Shown here: positions 51,705 to 61,064 of the stretch, one piece after another
How the letters are laid out: each line of letters starts with the position of its first letter
Position numbering within the stretch: position 1 is the first letter of the stretch
DNA from: Marinicella marina
GTDB taxonomy: Bacteria > Pseudomonadota > Gammaproteobacteria > Xanthomonadales > Marinicellaceae
Direction: 5' to 3'
DNA length: 64,000 bases
Assembly (NCBI RefSeq): GCF_030065545.1
Contig: NZ_JASJNC010000003.1
Coordinates: forward strand, 372,001-436,000
Notes under the pieces: model-generated
What the model saw: only the letters and a program-made list of their open reading frames with translations
The model's database searches: none
What the model was told of the DNA's origin: nothing
Made by a program: the position numbers and the translations under genes

Positions 51705-52991
51705 ATGATGGCAAACATGCTGATACAAAATGTGGTTTTTTCACTGGTGATATTAATCATCGCCAGTTTATTGGCTGAACCCTTGGCTCGAATATTCAGA
51801 CTGCCTTTTGTGGCATTTTTAATCATCGTTGGTTTCCTCGGTTCGGAACTGGTGGTGATGCTGGGGTTTGATACCGGCATTCGGGCCTCTAATTTCAATA
51901 CCATGGTGTTTTATGTGTTTCTACCGATCATTATTTTTGAATCAGCTTATCGCATCAACCGCCTGGCACTGAAAGAGAACTTGTTTGTGATTTTGATGTT
52001 GGCAGGACCGATCATGTTGGTTTCAGCAGGTATTGCAGCTTTACTGATTTACTGGGGTGTCGGACACAGTTCTGGATTCCCCATTTATACCGCCTTGGTG
52101 GCAGGCGCTTTATTGGTGGCAACCGACCCGATGGCTGTGGTCAGTCACCTCAAACGCATCAATGCACCACAGGAAGTTACCACATTGATTGAGGGTGAAA
52201 GTTTATTCAATGACGCCATCGCTGTGGTGTTGTTCACCACATTATTGACTTTGGCATTGAATCAACAATCAGCCTCCGATGCCAGTTTCTCTGGATGGGC
52301 AACATTGTTGAGCTTTCTCAAAATATTTTTTGGTGGCATTTTATTTGGTTTTGTTTGTGGCTGTTTGGGCACTTTTTTCAGTTACATCATCAAAACCAGA
52401 ATCTTAGAGAATGTGTTGTTGGTTTCGGTCGCTTATGGCTCATTTCTGATTGCGGAAGACACGCTGAACGTATCGGGCATGATGGCAGTTCTGACCGCTG
52501 GCCTCATCATGAACAAAGCACATGAAAAATTCATTCCAGCTGAGGACCGGGTTTTCGTCAATTATTGGTGGGAAGTGATCAGTTTTTTTGCCAATGCCAT
52601 GATTTTTATTTTATTGGGCGTAACCATAACCATCAGCATGTTTCAAGAGCGCTGGTTGGCGATGTTAATAGCCATAGCTGCAGTGCTGTTGACCCGCGCG
52701 ATTGCCATATATGGCTTGTTACCGCTGTGTGCTTTTAAGTTGAAAAAACCTGTGAACGAGCCAACCAAGAAGATGTTGTTCTGGGGCAGCACCAGAGGCG
52801 CAGTCACAGTCGCATTGGCGCTGTCTCTACCAGTTGAGCTTGAGGCCTGGTGGACCATCCAGTCTATGGCTTTTGGGGTGGTGCTTTTTACCTTATTTGT
52901 CCAAGCCCCAACCGTGCCAAGGATGCTGCAACAAACCCACCCCAAACACAACAAAAGCCACATCAACCTCATGAGCCGAAAAAAAGACTGA
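51705..52991 (+). CDS. Sodium/proton antiporter, NhaP (CPA1) type
   Basis: A 428-residue inner-membrane protein with about 12 hydrophobic segments. The ion-binding region is VATDPMAVVSHL...LIEGESLFNDAIAVVLF, with the conserved Asn-Asp pair; FLIIVGFLGSEL at the front and WGSTRGAVTVALALSLP near the end are also typical. It exchanges Na+ or K+ for H+. GGGGGAA precedes the tandem ATG codons (51705 and 51708). The C-terminus is short, without a TrkA or cNMP domain. Confidence 0.92.
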   Translation: MMANMLIQNVVFSLVILIIASLLAEPLARIFRLPFVAFLIIVGFLGSELVVMLGFDTGIRASNFNTMVFYVFLPIIIFESAYRINRLALKENLFVILMLAGPIMLVSAGIAALLIYWGVGHSSGFPIYTALVAGALLVATDPMAVVSHLKRINAPQEVTTLIEGESLFNDAIAVVLFTTLLTLALNQQSASDASFSGWATLLSFLKIFFGGILFGFVCGCLGTFFSYIIKTRILENVLLVSVAYGSFLIAEDTLNVSGMMAVLTAGLIMNKAHEKFIPAEDRVFVNYWWEVISFFANAMIFILLGVTITISMFQERWLAMLIAIAAVLLTRAIAIYGLLPLCAFKLKKPVNEPTKKMLFWGSTRGAVTVALALSLPVELEAWWTIQSMAFGVVLFTLFVQAPTVPRMLQQTHPKHNKSHINLMSRKKD

Positions 52992-52998
52992 AAGGGGC

Positions 52999-54357
52999 TT
53001 ATTCACTGCACAAGGCCGCCAGCAACTTTTTGGGCGCGGCCTCAAATCCACCGTTGCTCATGAACACCACCTGATCTTGAGGTTTTGAATCTGCAACCAA
53101 CTGTGCAATCAAAGCAGAGACAGAATCAACCACCACGTATTGTTCAGCCAAAGTTGTTTTAATGACTTCATCCCAATCCAACTCAGGGTAAATCATCACA
53201 TAGGCCTTATCACAACCGGCCAACGCCTGTGGCAGGGCATCGGCATGCACACCAGCACGCATCGAATTACTGCGCGGCTCCAGAACTGCAATCGTGCGGC
53301 CTTTACTGACTGCTTTCAGCCCTGATAATGTGGTTTCGATGGCGGTTGGATGGTGTGCAAAATCATCATAAATAGTTACCCCTTGTGCCTCGCCCACCCA
53401 TTCCATGCGGCGCTTGACGTTTTGGAAGGCAGCCATTGATTGTGCCGCTGCCGCGATTTCTACACCGGCTTCTTTGGCCGCTAAAATAGCCGCCAAGGCA
53501 TTCAACTGATTGTGCGCTCCAGTGATGTTCCATTGCACGTCAGCCAATTGACCAGATTGGTCATGGATGCTGAATCTCCTGGCATCCTTTGCATTTGTTT
53601 CGACCCAATAATCAGCTTGATTATCTTGACCAAAAGTAACCACTGGCGTCCAACAGCCCATATTCAGTACTGCATGCAGGTTGGCATCATCGGCATTGAC
53701 AATGATGGTTCCGTTTTGTGGGATGGTTCGCAGCAAATGATGGAACTGCTTTTTAATCGCGGCCAAATCTTCGAAGATGTCGGCATGATCGAACTCTAAG
53801 TTATTTAAAATCACCACATCACTGTGGTAATGCACAAATTTCGATCGTTTATCAAAAAAGGCCGAGTCATATTCATCTGCTTCAATGACAAAACAATCAC
53901 CTTCAGTGATGCGGGCTGATTGTGAGAAATGTTGGCAGACGCCGCCAATCAAAAAACCTGGATCAACATCATTGTCAGCCAAAATCCACGCCAACATAGA
54001 CGAAGTGGTGGTTTTACCGTGGGTGCCAGCCACCGCAAATACACGCTTATGGCGCAGCACCTGCTCACCCAACCATTGTGGACCAGAGACGTATTTGGTG
54101 TGATTTTCTAACAAATATTCTGTGGCTGCCATGCCTCGAGTCATCACATTACCCACAATCACTTCATCCAACTCAACCGTCTTCAAAGGCGCTGGGTCAT
54201 AACCGGTGTGGATATCAATACCCAATTGTGCCAACTGATCACTCATCGGTGGGTAGACGTTTTGATCCGAGCCCGTTACTTGATGCCCCATGGCCCTGGC
54301 GATGGCCGCAATGCCGCCCATGAAAGTACCGCAAATGCCCAAGATATGAATATTCAT
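52999..54357 (-). CDS. mpl: UDP-N-acetylmuramate:L-alanyl-gamma-D-glutamyl-meso-diaminopimelate ligase
   Basis: A 452-residue Mur-ligase family enzyme that recycles murein tripeptide onto UDP-MurNAc. Seen are the N-terminal IHILGICGTFMGGIAAIARAMGHQVTGSDQNVYPPMS, ATP loop AGTHGKTTTSSML, EADEYDSAFFDKRSKF, LEFDHADIF and VTIYDDFAHHPTAIETTL. GICGTFMGG and DKRSKF separate Mpl from MurC. It indicates meso-diaminopimelate peptidoglycan. Convergent with the antiporter gene. Confidence 0.96.
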   Translation of the reverse strand: MNIHILGICGTFMGGIAAIARAMGHQVTGSDQNVYPPMSDQLAQLGIDIHTGYDPAPLKTVELDEVIVGNVMTRGMAATEYLLENHTKYVSGPQWLGEQVLRHKRVFAVAGTHGKTTTSSMLAWILADNDVDPGFLIGGVCQHFSQSARITEGDCFVIEADEYDSAFFDKRSKFVHYHSDVVILNNLEFDHADIFEDLAAIKKQFHHLLRTIPQNGTIIVNADDANLHAVLNMGCWTPVVTFGQDNQADYWVETNAKDARRFSIHDQSGQLADVQWNITGAHNQLNALAAILAAKEAGVEIAAAAQSMAAFQNVKRRMEWVGEAQGVTIYDDFAHHPTAIETTLSGLKAVSKGRTIAVLEPRSNSMRAGVHADALPQALAGCDKAYVMIYPELDWDEVIKTTLAEQYVVVDSVSALIAQLVADSKPQDQVVFMSNGGFEAAPKKLLAALCSE

Positions 54358-54504
54358 TGTTTGTTTAATTGATTAATGGTGTTTGGTAGATTGGCGGTTA
54401 TATCACATTTACCACACCACCGGCAAAACATGTACACGCTGAAACATGGCATATTGCAGGCCAGTGCCATTACAATGTAACCCCTTTAATGACTGACACC
54501 CAAC

Positions 54505-55581
54505 ATGACTGAACGCCTGAATACCATCATAAAAACCCTGAATTCAGAACAGCTGGATGGCTTTTTGCTGTTTGATGCCAATAACATCACTTACCTGTCT
54601 GGCTTCACAGGCCATGCCGCCACTGCCTTGGTGCTGGGTCAACATGCCTATTTGTTAACAGACTACCGCTATTTCGAACAGGCCAAGGCCGAGTGCAGTG
54701 TATTTGAGGTGATTTGTCGTGACCGGATCAAGCAGTCACTGGCTGAGCTGATAGCCGAATTGTTACTAAAGCATGGGATCAGAAGACTGGCTTTTGAGGC
54801 TGATCACATCAGCCACAGTGCTTGGTTGGGCATGCAAACCCATTGGCCCGAGACTGACGCTGTGCCATTCTCACGCCTGGTTGAGGATTTGCGCTACACC
54901 AAAGATGATGGGGAGATTGCATCGATTCAACAAGCAGCAAAAATTGCTGATGATGCGCTGCATGAAATGCTCAAAAGTGTCAAGGCAGGGGTGACCGAAC
55001 GTGAATTGGCGGCTGAACTTGAGTACCAAATGGCCCAAAGAGGCTCTCAAGGACCTTCTTTTGACACCATCATGTTGATGGCTGAACGCAGTGCATTACC
55101 ACATGGCGTTCCCGGCGACAGACAACTGCAACACGGTGATTTGTTGTTGATTGATTTTGGTGCGGTCGTCAACGGTTACCATTCTGACATGACGCGAACT
55201 TTTGTCTTTGGTCAGGCAGATGAAAAACAACGAACGGTTTACCAGACTGTTTTGGGTGCGCAACAAGCTGCAATGGATGCACTGAGTGAAGAAGTCGAAG
55301 GGCTTAAGCTGCATCAGGCCTCACAACATATATTGAACCAATCACCTTACGCCAAGTACCAAGGTGAGGGCCTGGGCCATGGGCTGGGTATGGACGTGCA
55401 TGAATTGCCATTCATTGGTATGGGCAAAAACTTGATGGTGAAGAGAAACTGTGTCATCACCATTGAACCAGGCATTTATATTCCGGGATGGGGTGGCGTT
55501 CGGGTTGAGGATGATGTGGTCTTAACCGATAACGGATTGGTCCAATTGACCCAATTTCCCAGAGAAATGATTGAATTATAG
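54505..55581 (+). CDS. M24 family Xaa-Pro aminopeptidase
   Basis: A 358-residue cytosolic metallopeptidase. The N-terminal creatinase-like domain (1-130) starts RLNTIIKTLNSEQLDGFLLFDANNITYLSGFTG. The pita-bread domain has the five metal ligands: Asp pair in LLIDFGAVVNGYHSDMTR, His in GEGLGHGLGMDVHE, Glu in ITIEPGIYI and Glu in VRVEDDVVLT. It removes N-terminal residues before proline. Length fits the short PepQ/YpdF-like class. Confidence 0.93.
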   Translation: MTERLNTIIKTLNSEQLDGFLLFDANNITYLSGFTGHAATALVLGQHAYLLTDYRYFEQAKAECSVFEVICRDRIKQSLAELIAELLLKHGIRRLAFEADHISHSAWLGMQTHWPETDAVPFSRLVEDLRYTKDDGEIASIQQAAKIADDALHEMLKSVKAGVTERELAAELEYQMAQRGSQGPSFDTIMLMAERSALPHGVPGDRQLQHGDLLLIDFGAVVNGYHSDMTRTFVFGQADEKQRTVYQTVLGAQQAAMDALSEEVEGLKLHQASQHILNQSPYAKYQGEGLGHGLGMDVHELPFIGMGKNLMVKRNCVITIEPGIYIPGWGGVRVEDDVVLTDNGLVQLTQFPREMIEL

Positions 55582-55656
55582 CGCGTTTCTTTATTCACTC
55601 AGTCTGCCATAAAACGCAACAACATCAATGCAAAGCCCACTGGTATCTCTTATAAT

Positions 55657-56478
55657 GTGCGGCTGACCAAATTCAGCAGAGCTAAATATTTTTTGAAAAC
55701 CCTGATTCACATAGTTAGATTCACCTTGCGCATCACTGCGTTCATACTGGCATTGGTTTTTGTCCTGCCTTTTGTGATCATGGGCATATTGCTGGCTAAA
55801 TTGTTTCGCAACAACCCAGTGAATGAGTTTTTACTGGTTTACTGGTCTCGCTTGTTGTGCTTCATTTGTGGACTGAAAGTCTATGTGCATGGCGTCAAAC
55901 CAGATGCTCCGGTATTTCTGGTAGCCAATCACGTCTCATGGCTCGATATTCCAGTGATTCATTCCTTGATGCGCGCTGGTTTTGTGGCTAAAAATGAAAT
56001 CAAGTACTGGCCAATTCTCGGTTTGATCACCATGGTTGGTGATACCTTGTTTTTGAAAAGAGGAAATGCCCAATCCCGCAAAGGCGTCATCACCCAAATC
56101 AAGAAAAGACTGAATGCCGGTAGATCCGTTGCGGTTTTTCCTGAGGGCACAGTCACCGATGGCAGTCATTTAAGAACTTTTCATCGACAATTGATTCATG
56201 CCGCGATTGAGACCAAAACACCGATATTGCCAGTGGCAATAAAATTCATTAACAGCAATGGCACACGCAATGATCGCGTGGGGTTTTTGAATGATGAGTT
56301 TTTCCTCAGCAGCGTTTGGCGCATTCTGACTTTGCCGAATTCTACTGTCGAAGTACATTGTGGTGGCTTGGTCACCGATTTTGATTTAGGGGCCAGAACC
56401 GTTACCACCCAAGCCAGGGCTTACATTGAACAGGAGTTGTTGAGAAATGATTATATGTCAACCACCCATCAAGCCTAA
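55657..56478 (+). CDS. plsC: 1-acyl-sn-glycerol-3-phosphate acyltransferase
   Basis: A 273-residue membrane-bound acyltransferase. A hydrophobic helix (about 25-50) precedes the catalytic NHVSWLD (HX4D) motif; VGDTLFLKRGNAQSRKGV and FPEGTVTDG are the acyl-acceptor and glycerol-phosphate motifs. It converts lysophosphatidic to phosphatidic acid or a related lipid. The start is GTG 55657, nested in an ATGTG; it is uncertain. The end overlaps the YheT-type gene by 32 bases. Confidence 0.9.
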   Translation: MRLTKFSRAKYFLKTLIHIVRFTLRITAFILALVFVLPFVIMGILLAKLFRNNPVNEFLLVYWSRLLCFICGLKVYVHGVKPDAPVFLVANHVSWLDIPVIHSLMRAGFVAKNEIKYWPILGLITMVGDTLFLKRGNAQSRKGVITQIKKRLNAGRSVAVFPEGTVTDGSHLRTFHRQLIHAAIETKTPILPVAIKFINSNGTRNDRVGFLNDEFFLSSVWRILTLPNSTVEVHCGGLVTDFDLGARTVTTQARAYIEQELLRNDYMSTTHQA

Positions 56479-57406
56479 GAACAAGCACCTACAATCGATT
56501 TTGGCCAGTGCCAAACTGCGCCTGTTGCGGCTGCGAAAAAGTAATCCAGTGGTTGAAAACGAAACCAAACAAATACTTAAAAACCCGCTGGCATCCTTGT
56601 TGGGATTTTATACCAAACACGCAGAAGAATCTGATACTGTGGCCATATTGTTACATGGCTGGGAAGGCAGTTCACAATCCACTTACATCCAATTAATAGC
56701 TGACAGCCTGTACCGCCAAGGACTTGATATTTATCGCTTGAATTTACGCGATCACGGAGATTCACACCACATGAATGAGGATTTGTTCCACTCCTGCCGG
56801 ATTGATGAAGTGGTACATGCAGTTAAAGACATCCAAGCACAATTCCCAGACAAAAAATTCATCATGTGTGGTTTTTCATTGGGTGGTAATTTTGCCTTGC
56901 GGGTGGCTGCCAATACCACAGATGCCGGTTTGTCTTTTGCACATGTGTTTGCAATCTCTCCACCCATCATTCCCAAACACAGTATGCAAGCCATTCACGC
57001 TTCCAAACTCTACAATAAATATTTCTTGCGCAAATGGAAACGCTCCTTACACATAAAACATCAGCTGTTTCCGCATATTTTCAGCGACCATTCTTGGCAA
57101 CAAGAAGAAAACTTAGAGCGCCTGACCCAAATGTTGATTGTGGCGCACACTGAATACACCAGCACAGATGATTATTTCAATGGCTATTCCATCACACCCG
57201 AGATCATCAGTGAAATCAAATGTCCCACCCACGTCATTACCTCTTGGGACGACCCTGTGATACCATTCAAAGACTTCACCACCATCGATCGATTGCCACA
57301 AATCAAGTTGATTACCAGTAAGCAAGGAGGCCACTGTGGCTTCATTCAGGGCTGGTCAATGCGATCATGGATTGAAGACCATGTGATTAATGAGATAAAC
57401 CAATGA
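56447..57406 (+). CDS. YheT-type alpha/beta hydrolase
   Basis: A 319-residue hydrolase of the YheT/ABHD1-3 family. The N-terminus KPKNKHLQSILAS mirrors the family's 'NxHLQTIL' signature. HGWEGSS forms the oxyanion region and GFSLGGNFALRVA holds the nucleophile Ser; the acid Asp is in SWDDPVIP and the His in QGGHCGF. Substrates in bacteria are not well known; lipids or esters are likely. It sits inside a plsC-to-uppP gene string and overlaps the next gene by ATGA. Confidence 0.9.
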   Translation: MIICQPPIKPKNKHLQSILASAKLRLLRLRKSNPVVENETKQILKNPLASLLGFYTKHAEESDTVAILLHGWEGSSQSTYIQLIADSLYRQGLDIYRLNLRDHGDSHHMNEDLFHSCRIDEVVHAVKDIQAQFPDKKFIMCGFSLGGNFALRVAANTTDAGLSFAHVFAISPPIIPKHSMQAIHASKLYNKYFLRKWKRSLHIKHQLFPHIFSDHSWQQEENLERLTQMLIVAHTEYTSTDDYFNGYSITPEIISEIKCPTHVITSWDDPVIPFKDFTTIDRLPQIKLITSKQGGHCGFIQGWSMRSWIEDHVINEINQ

Positions 57407-59400
57407 GTGAATTAGAAAACATTAAAAAACTGCATGCCGACGGCCAATTTGAACAAGCCATTGACGGCTACCTAGATATTTTAAAAACTGAACCAAACAG
57501 CGATGAAGCGCATTTTGGTTTGGCCCATGCCAGCAGCCGCCTGAACCAGCTTGAAGTCGCCTTGAAGCACGCAGAAGAAGCCGTCAAATTATCTCCAAAA
57601 ACCGACCGCTACTTACAATTCAAAGGCCAAATGTTGTTGGCAAATAACCGCATAGATGAGGCCTTAAAGGCATTCAAAGCCTCAGTCAAAGAAAACCCTA
57701 ACTTGTTCTATTCATATTTAGCCATTGGTGATATTTACGCCATTAAAAATGAATCGAACAAGGCCAAAGAGAACTATAACTTTGCTTTAAAAGTCCACAC
57801 CGACGGCCTCCCAGCTATGGTTAAACTGGCCAGGTTATTAACTATAGAAAGTGATTATATTGCCGCAGAAAATCTATTGAATCAAGCCGAATTACAGTTT
57901 CAAAACAATCCTGATTTAATTCTCCAAATGGGCATCACACGTCTAGAACTAGGCCAAGAAGGCTTTGCTGAGTTGTATTTCAAAAAGCTATTAGAGGATG
58001 AGCCAGAAAACCAAGTTGCTAAGGCCTATCTGGGCATCGCATTGTTAAACAGCAACACCGCTGAAGCTATGAAAATCATCACTGAAATGGTTCACCAACA
58101 AATCAAAATTCCTGAACTGATGTTGGCATTGGGTATGATGTATGTGAAAACCAATAACTACAACGAGGCCATCAAATACCTCACCCACATGTGTCAATCA
58201 GGTTTGGCTTATCCCAGCTGGTTGATGGCATTGGCCCATGCGCTGGTTGGCAATGGACAGCCCAATTCAGCGCAAGCGGCATTACAACAAGTTCTGGAAC
58301 GAGGCAACAACAGCAGGGCGTTGTTAATGCTTGGTCAAATTCATCAAGTAAATAAAAATTATGCAAAAGCCATAAAGACTTACCAAGAAGTGAATTTTGA
58401 AAGTGAAGACTACCTGCAAGCTATCATCTTGCAAGCAGATTGTCTGTATTCAGATCATAAATATGAACAAGTTATTAGCTATTTGGAACCTGTCTTCAAA
58501 GAACAGGCCAATCACAACACTGCCATTAAGCTTAAACTCAATGCTTTGTCTCAACTGAACCGCATTGATGAAGCTTTAGCAGTTATTTCTGAAATTGATC
58601 AAGAAAAACAAACCAGTCAATTCAATCAACTAATGGCGTTGTATGCAGGCCTGTTATTGGATGCCAAACAACAGTATGATGAAGCTTGGCAGCATTTCAA
58701 TCTGATCGAGTCTGATAAGCCTAAGCTGGTAAACTTGTTAACTTCAGCAGAAGAAAAACAAGTTCAGGCGTTTGCTTCCGAATCAGCCGAATCATCATTT
58801 AAGTTTGTCTTTACAGACCCAGCTACGGGCCACCATGATTTCACCAATTGGTTATTGGAGAATAACATCACCCCATTGATTGACCGTTTTAAAGGAGCAC
58901 TAAGAAAAGATGTGTTTGGCGAACATTGGACGGTTGAAAAGCTGGCTGAATTGGATCAAGCCAAGATTCATTTCTTACGCAAAAAATACGTCAAACAAAT
59001 GAATTTAGTGATTGATAAAGACACAGCCAGTGTTGCTGACTTCATACCATTTTCACCCATTAACTTAGCCATCATTAAACGTATTTTCCCTAAAGCGCAA
59101 GTGCTTGTTTTGAATCGAAACTTTGCTGATATGCGCCTGCATCAAAAAGTATTTAGTAGCTATCAAGTACATTATTCTCAATTTTCAAAAGTGATCAATC
59201 AAATGGTGGCGATGAACCCTAATCTATCGGTGGTTGATGTTGATGCTTGGCAACAAGGCGAATCAATAGCGGTTGAAAACATTGAAAAAGTATTTGGCAA
59301 ATCACTGAAACCATTTGCCATCAAGGCATCAACCCCGCTGGATCAATTGATGTTTCCCTACATGCATTGGAAGCATTATCAACAGCATTTGAATCAGTAA
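57403..59400 (+). CDS. TPR protein with degenerate sulfotransferase-like C-terminus
   Basis: A 665-residue protein without signal peptide. Residues 1-450 are about a dozen TPR helices (for example IDGYLDILKTEPNSDEAHFGLAHASSRLNQ). The remainder resembles the TPR-linked sulfotransferases, but the PAPS-binding 'PRSGTT' loop is replaced by FTDPATGHHDF (about residue 466 on), and the 3'-phosphate motif is reduced to NRNFADMRLH. It is therefore probably an inactive relative with a binding role. It overlaps the YheT-type gene (ATGA) and touches uppP. Confidence 0.75.
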   Translation: MSELENIKKLHADGQFEQAIDGYLDILKTEPNSDEAHFGLAHASSRLNQLEVALKHAEEAVKLSPKTDRYLQFKGQMLLANNRIDEALKAFKASVKENPNLFYSYLAIGDIYAIKNESNKAKENYNFALKVHTDGLPAMVKLARLLTIESDYIAAENLLNQAELQFQNNPDLILQMGITRLELGQEGFAELYFKKLLEDEPENQVAKAYLGIALLNSNTAEAMKIITEMVHQQIKIPELMLALGMMYVKTNNYNEAIKYLTHMCQSGLAYPSWLMALAHALVGNGQPNSAQAALQQVLERGNNSRALLMLGQIHQVNKNYAKAIKTYQEVNFESEDYLQAIILQADCLYSDHKYEQVISYLEPVFKEQANHNTAIKLKLNALSQLNRIDEALAVISEIDQEKQTSQFNQLMALYAGLLLDAKQQYDEAWQHFNLIESDKPKLVNLLTSAEEKQVQAFASESAESSFKFVFTDPATGHHDFTNWLLENNITPLIDRFKGALRKDVFGEHWTVEKLAELDQAKIHFLRKKYVKQMNLVIDKDTASVADFIPFSPINLAIIKRIFPKAQVLVLNRNFADMRLHQKVFSSYQVHYSQFSKVINQMVAMNPNLSVVDVDAWQQGESIAVENIEKVFGKSLKPFAIKASTPLDQLMFPYMHWKHYQQHLNQ

Positions 59401-60156
59401 ATGGCAGAGGTCTTACAATGGGTGGTGTTGGCTTTGGTTCAGGGTTTGACCGAATTTTTACCCATCTCATCCTCTGCTCACTTGATTCTGGCCTCGCAGT
59501 TCGCAGGTTGGCAAGACCAAGGTCTGGTGATGGACATCGCTGCTCATTTTGGTTCATTGTTGGCGGTCATTTGGTATTACCGCAAAGATGTTCTGAGTTT
59601 GTTAACTGGCCAAGACTGGCCTTTGTTTCAACAAATTTTATTGGCCAGTATCCCTTTGGCGATGACAGGTTTGTTGTTTGCAGATTTTATTGATAGCCAC
59701 CTCCGTGCCGCATGGGTAATTGCCGCAGCCTCGGTTATTTTTGGGGTGTTACTGTGGTTCAGCCAAAGACACAGCAGCAACAAAACACTCGACTTAAAAG
59801 CAGCGCTGATCATTGGTTTTGCCCAGTGCCTGGCTCTGATTCCAGGCGCCTCAAGGTCTGGGGTCACCATGACCGCGGGAATGGCATTGGGACTGAGTAA
59901 AACCGCTGCAGCTAAATTTTCTTTTCTGCTGGCCATCCCAGCCATCTTAATGGTTTCGGCCTATGGTGCATTGAAACTGCTACAAACACCACAAAGTTAT
60001 GACATCACTGGAGTCATTACCATCACCTCGCTGAGTTTTCTTGCCGCTTGGTTGTGTATCCACTTCTTCATGAAGTTCATCCAAAAAATTGATTTTATTT
60101 GGTTCATGCACTACCGAATATTATTGGCTCTTTTGATCATGCTGACATTGCTATGA
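59401..60156 (+). CDS. uppP: Undecaprenyl-diphosphatase
   Basis: A 251-residue inner-membrane enzyme (BacA family) that regenerates undecaprenyl phosphate, the lipid carrier for peptidoglycan. Motifs are QGLTEFLPISSSAHLILAS near the N-terminus and the second catalytic segment IPGASRSGVTMTAGMALGLSK. Seven or eight membrane segments are visible. The start follows the previous stop with no gap; the end overlaps the next gene by ATGA. It is a little shorter than E. coli UppP (273). Confidence 0.95.
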   Translation: MAEVLQWVVLALVQGLTEFLPISSSAHLILASQFAGWQDQGLVMDIAAHFGSLLAVIWYYRKDVLSLLTGQDWPLFQQILLASIPLAMTGLLFADFIDSHLRAAWVIAAASVIFGVLLWFSQRHSSNKTLDLKAALIIGFAQCLALIPGASRSGVTMTAGMALGLSKTAAAKFSFLLAIPAILMVSAYGALKLLQTPQSYDITGVITITSLSFLAAWLCIHFFMKFIQKIDFIWFMHYRILLALLIMLTLL

Positions 60157-61013
60157 ATAACCCAAAAACCATCACATTTGAGACCCGCTACGGCAACATT
60201 GCTGCCTTACAATGGGGCGCTGGAAACAGCCATAAAATGTTGGCCTTGCACGGCTGGTTAGACAACGCGGCCAGTTTTTCACACATCGCCCCGCTACTGG
60301 CAGCACAAGGACATGAAGTCACTGCCATTGATTTTCCTGGACACGGGCATTCGGATCATCGTGCTCCTGGGCACAACTATGGTTTCATTGATTATGTGAT
60401 GGACATCCAAGCAGTGGTTAAACAGCTGGAAACGCCTGTACATTTGTTGTGTCATTCAATGGGTGCCGCCATCGCCGTTATGTATGCCGCGGCTTTTCCT
60501 GAGCACATCAAAAGAATGGTGTTGTTAGAAAACTTAGGTCCCATACCACCCTACCAACCCGGTAAAGCCGTTGAGTCGCTGCGCGAAGCTTTGAAGTTAT
60601 GGGATAAGCACTCATTGGTACACAAAAGGTTTTATCAGAATATTGATGAGGCCATCGCAGCACGCAATGAAGCCACCCCTATGGCTGCTGAAATCATCAG
60701 ACCGTTGGTTGAGCGGGGTTTGTGCGAAACCCCACAAGGCTACCATTGGCGTACCGATAAACGCTTGCGCTTGCGCAGTTTTTTTAGGATGGCTGAGGCA
60801 CAAATTCAAGAATACTTGGCAGCCACATCTGTACCGACCCAACTGATCATCGGTAAACCCAGGACTTATGCTCTGCAGTACCCGATGTTTGAGGCACGGC
60901 TTGAGTCATTGAAACCGGATGAATTTGTAGAGATCAAAGGTGATCATCACTTGCACATGAGCCAAGCCAGTGATGTTGCTGAAAAAATACTCAGCTTTTT
61001 AAGCCAGGATTGA
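60153..61013 (+). CDS. Alpha/beta hydrolase (MEST/SERHL-like)
   Basis: A 286-residue hydrolase. It has LALHGWLDNAASFSHIAPLL, nucleophile elbow CHSMGAAIAVMYA and the base His in GDHHLHMS; the acid is likely Asp before or within the VP..LIIG segment. The 'HGWLDN' wording is typical of the serine-hydrolase-like/MEST group. Substrate unknown. Start at ATG 60153 overlaps the uppP stop, preferred over an internal start 18 codons earlier. Last gene of the string, followed by a terminator. Confidence 0.88.
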   Translation: MNNPKTITFETRYGNIAALQWGAGNSHKMLALHGWLDNAASFSHIAPLLAAQGHEVTAIDFPGHGHSDHRAPGHNYGFIDYVMDIQAVVKQLETPVHLLCHSMGAAIAVMYAAAFPEHIKRMVLLENLGPIPPYQPGKAVESLREALKLWDKHSLVHKRFYQNIDEAIAARNEATPMAAEIIRPLVERGLCETPQGYHWRTDKRLRLRSFFRMAEAQIQEYLAATSVPTQLIIGKPRTYALQYPMFEARLESLKPDEFVEIKGDHHLHMSQASDVAEKILSFLSQD

Positions 61014-61016
61014 AAT

Positions 61017-61059
61017 CAGCAACCACCGCCTATTAATGCGGAGGTTGCTGACTGTTTTT
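61017..61059 (+). terminator. Intrinsic terminator after the uppP-hydrolase string
   Basis: CAGCAACC-A-CCGC (61017-61029) pairs with GCGG-A-GGTTGCTG (61038-61050) across an 8-base loop, with one A-A mismatch. It is followed by ACTG and TTTTT. It lies four bases after the hydrolase stop and 6 bases before the end of the convergent AbgT gene. Confidence 0.7.
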
Positions 61060-61064
61060 ATTAA

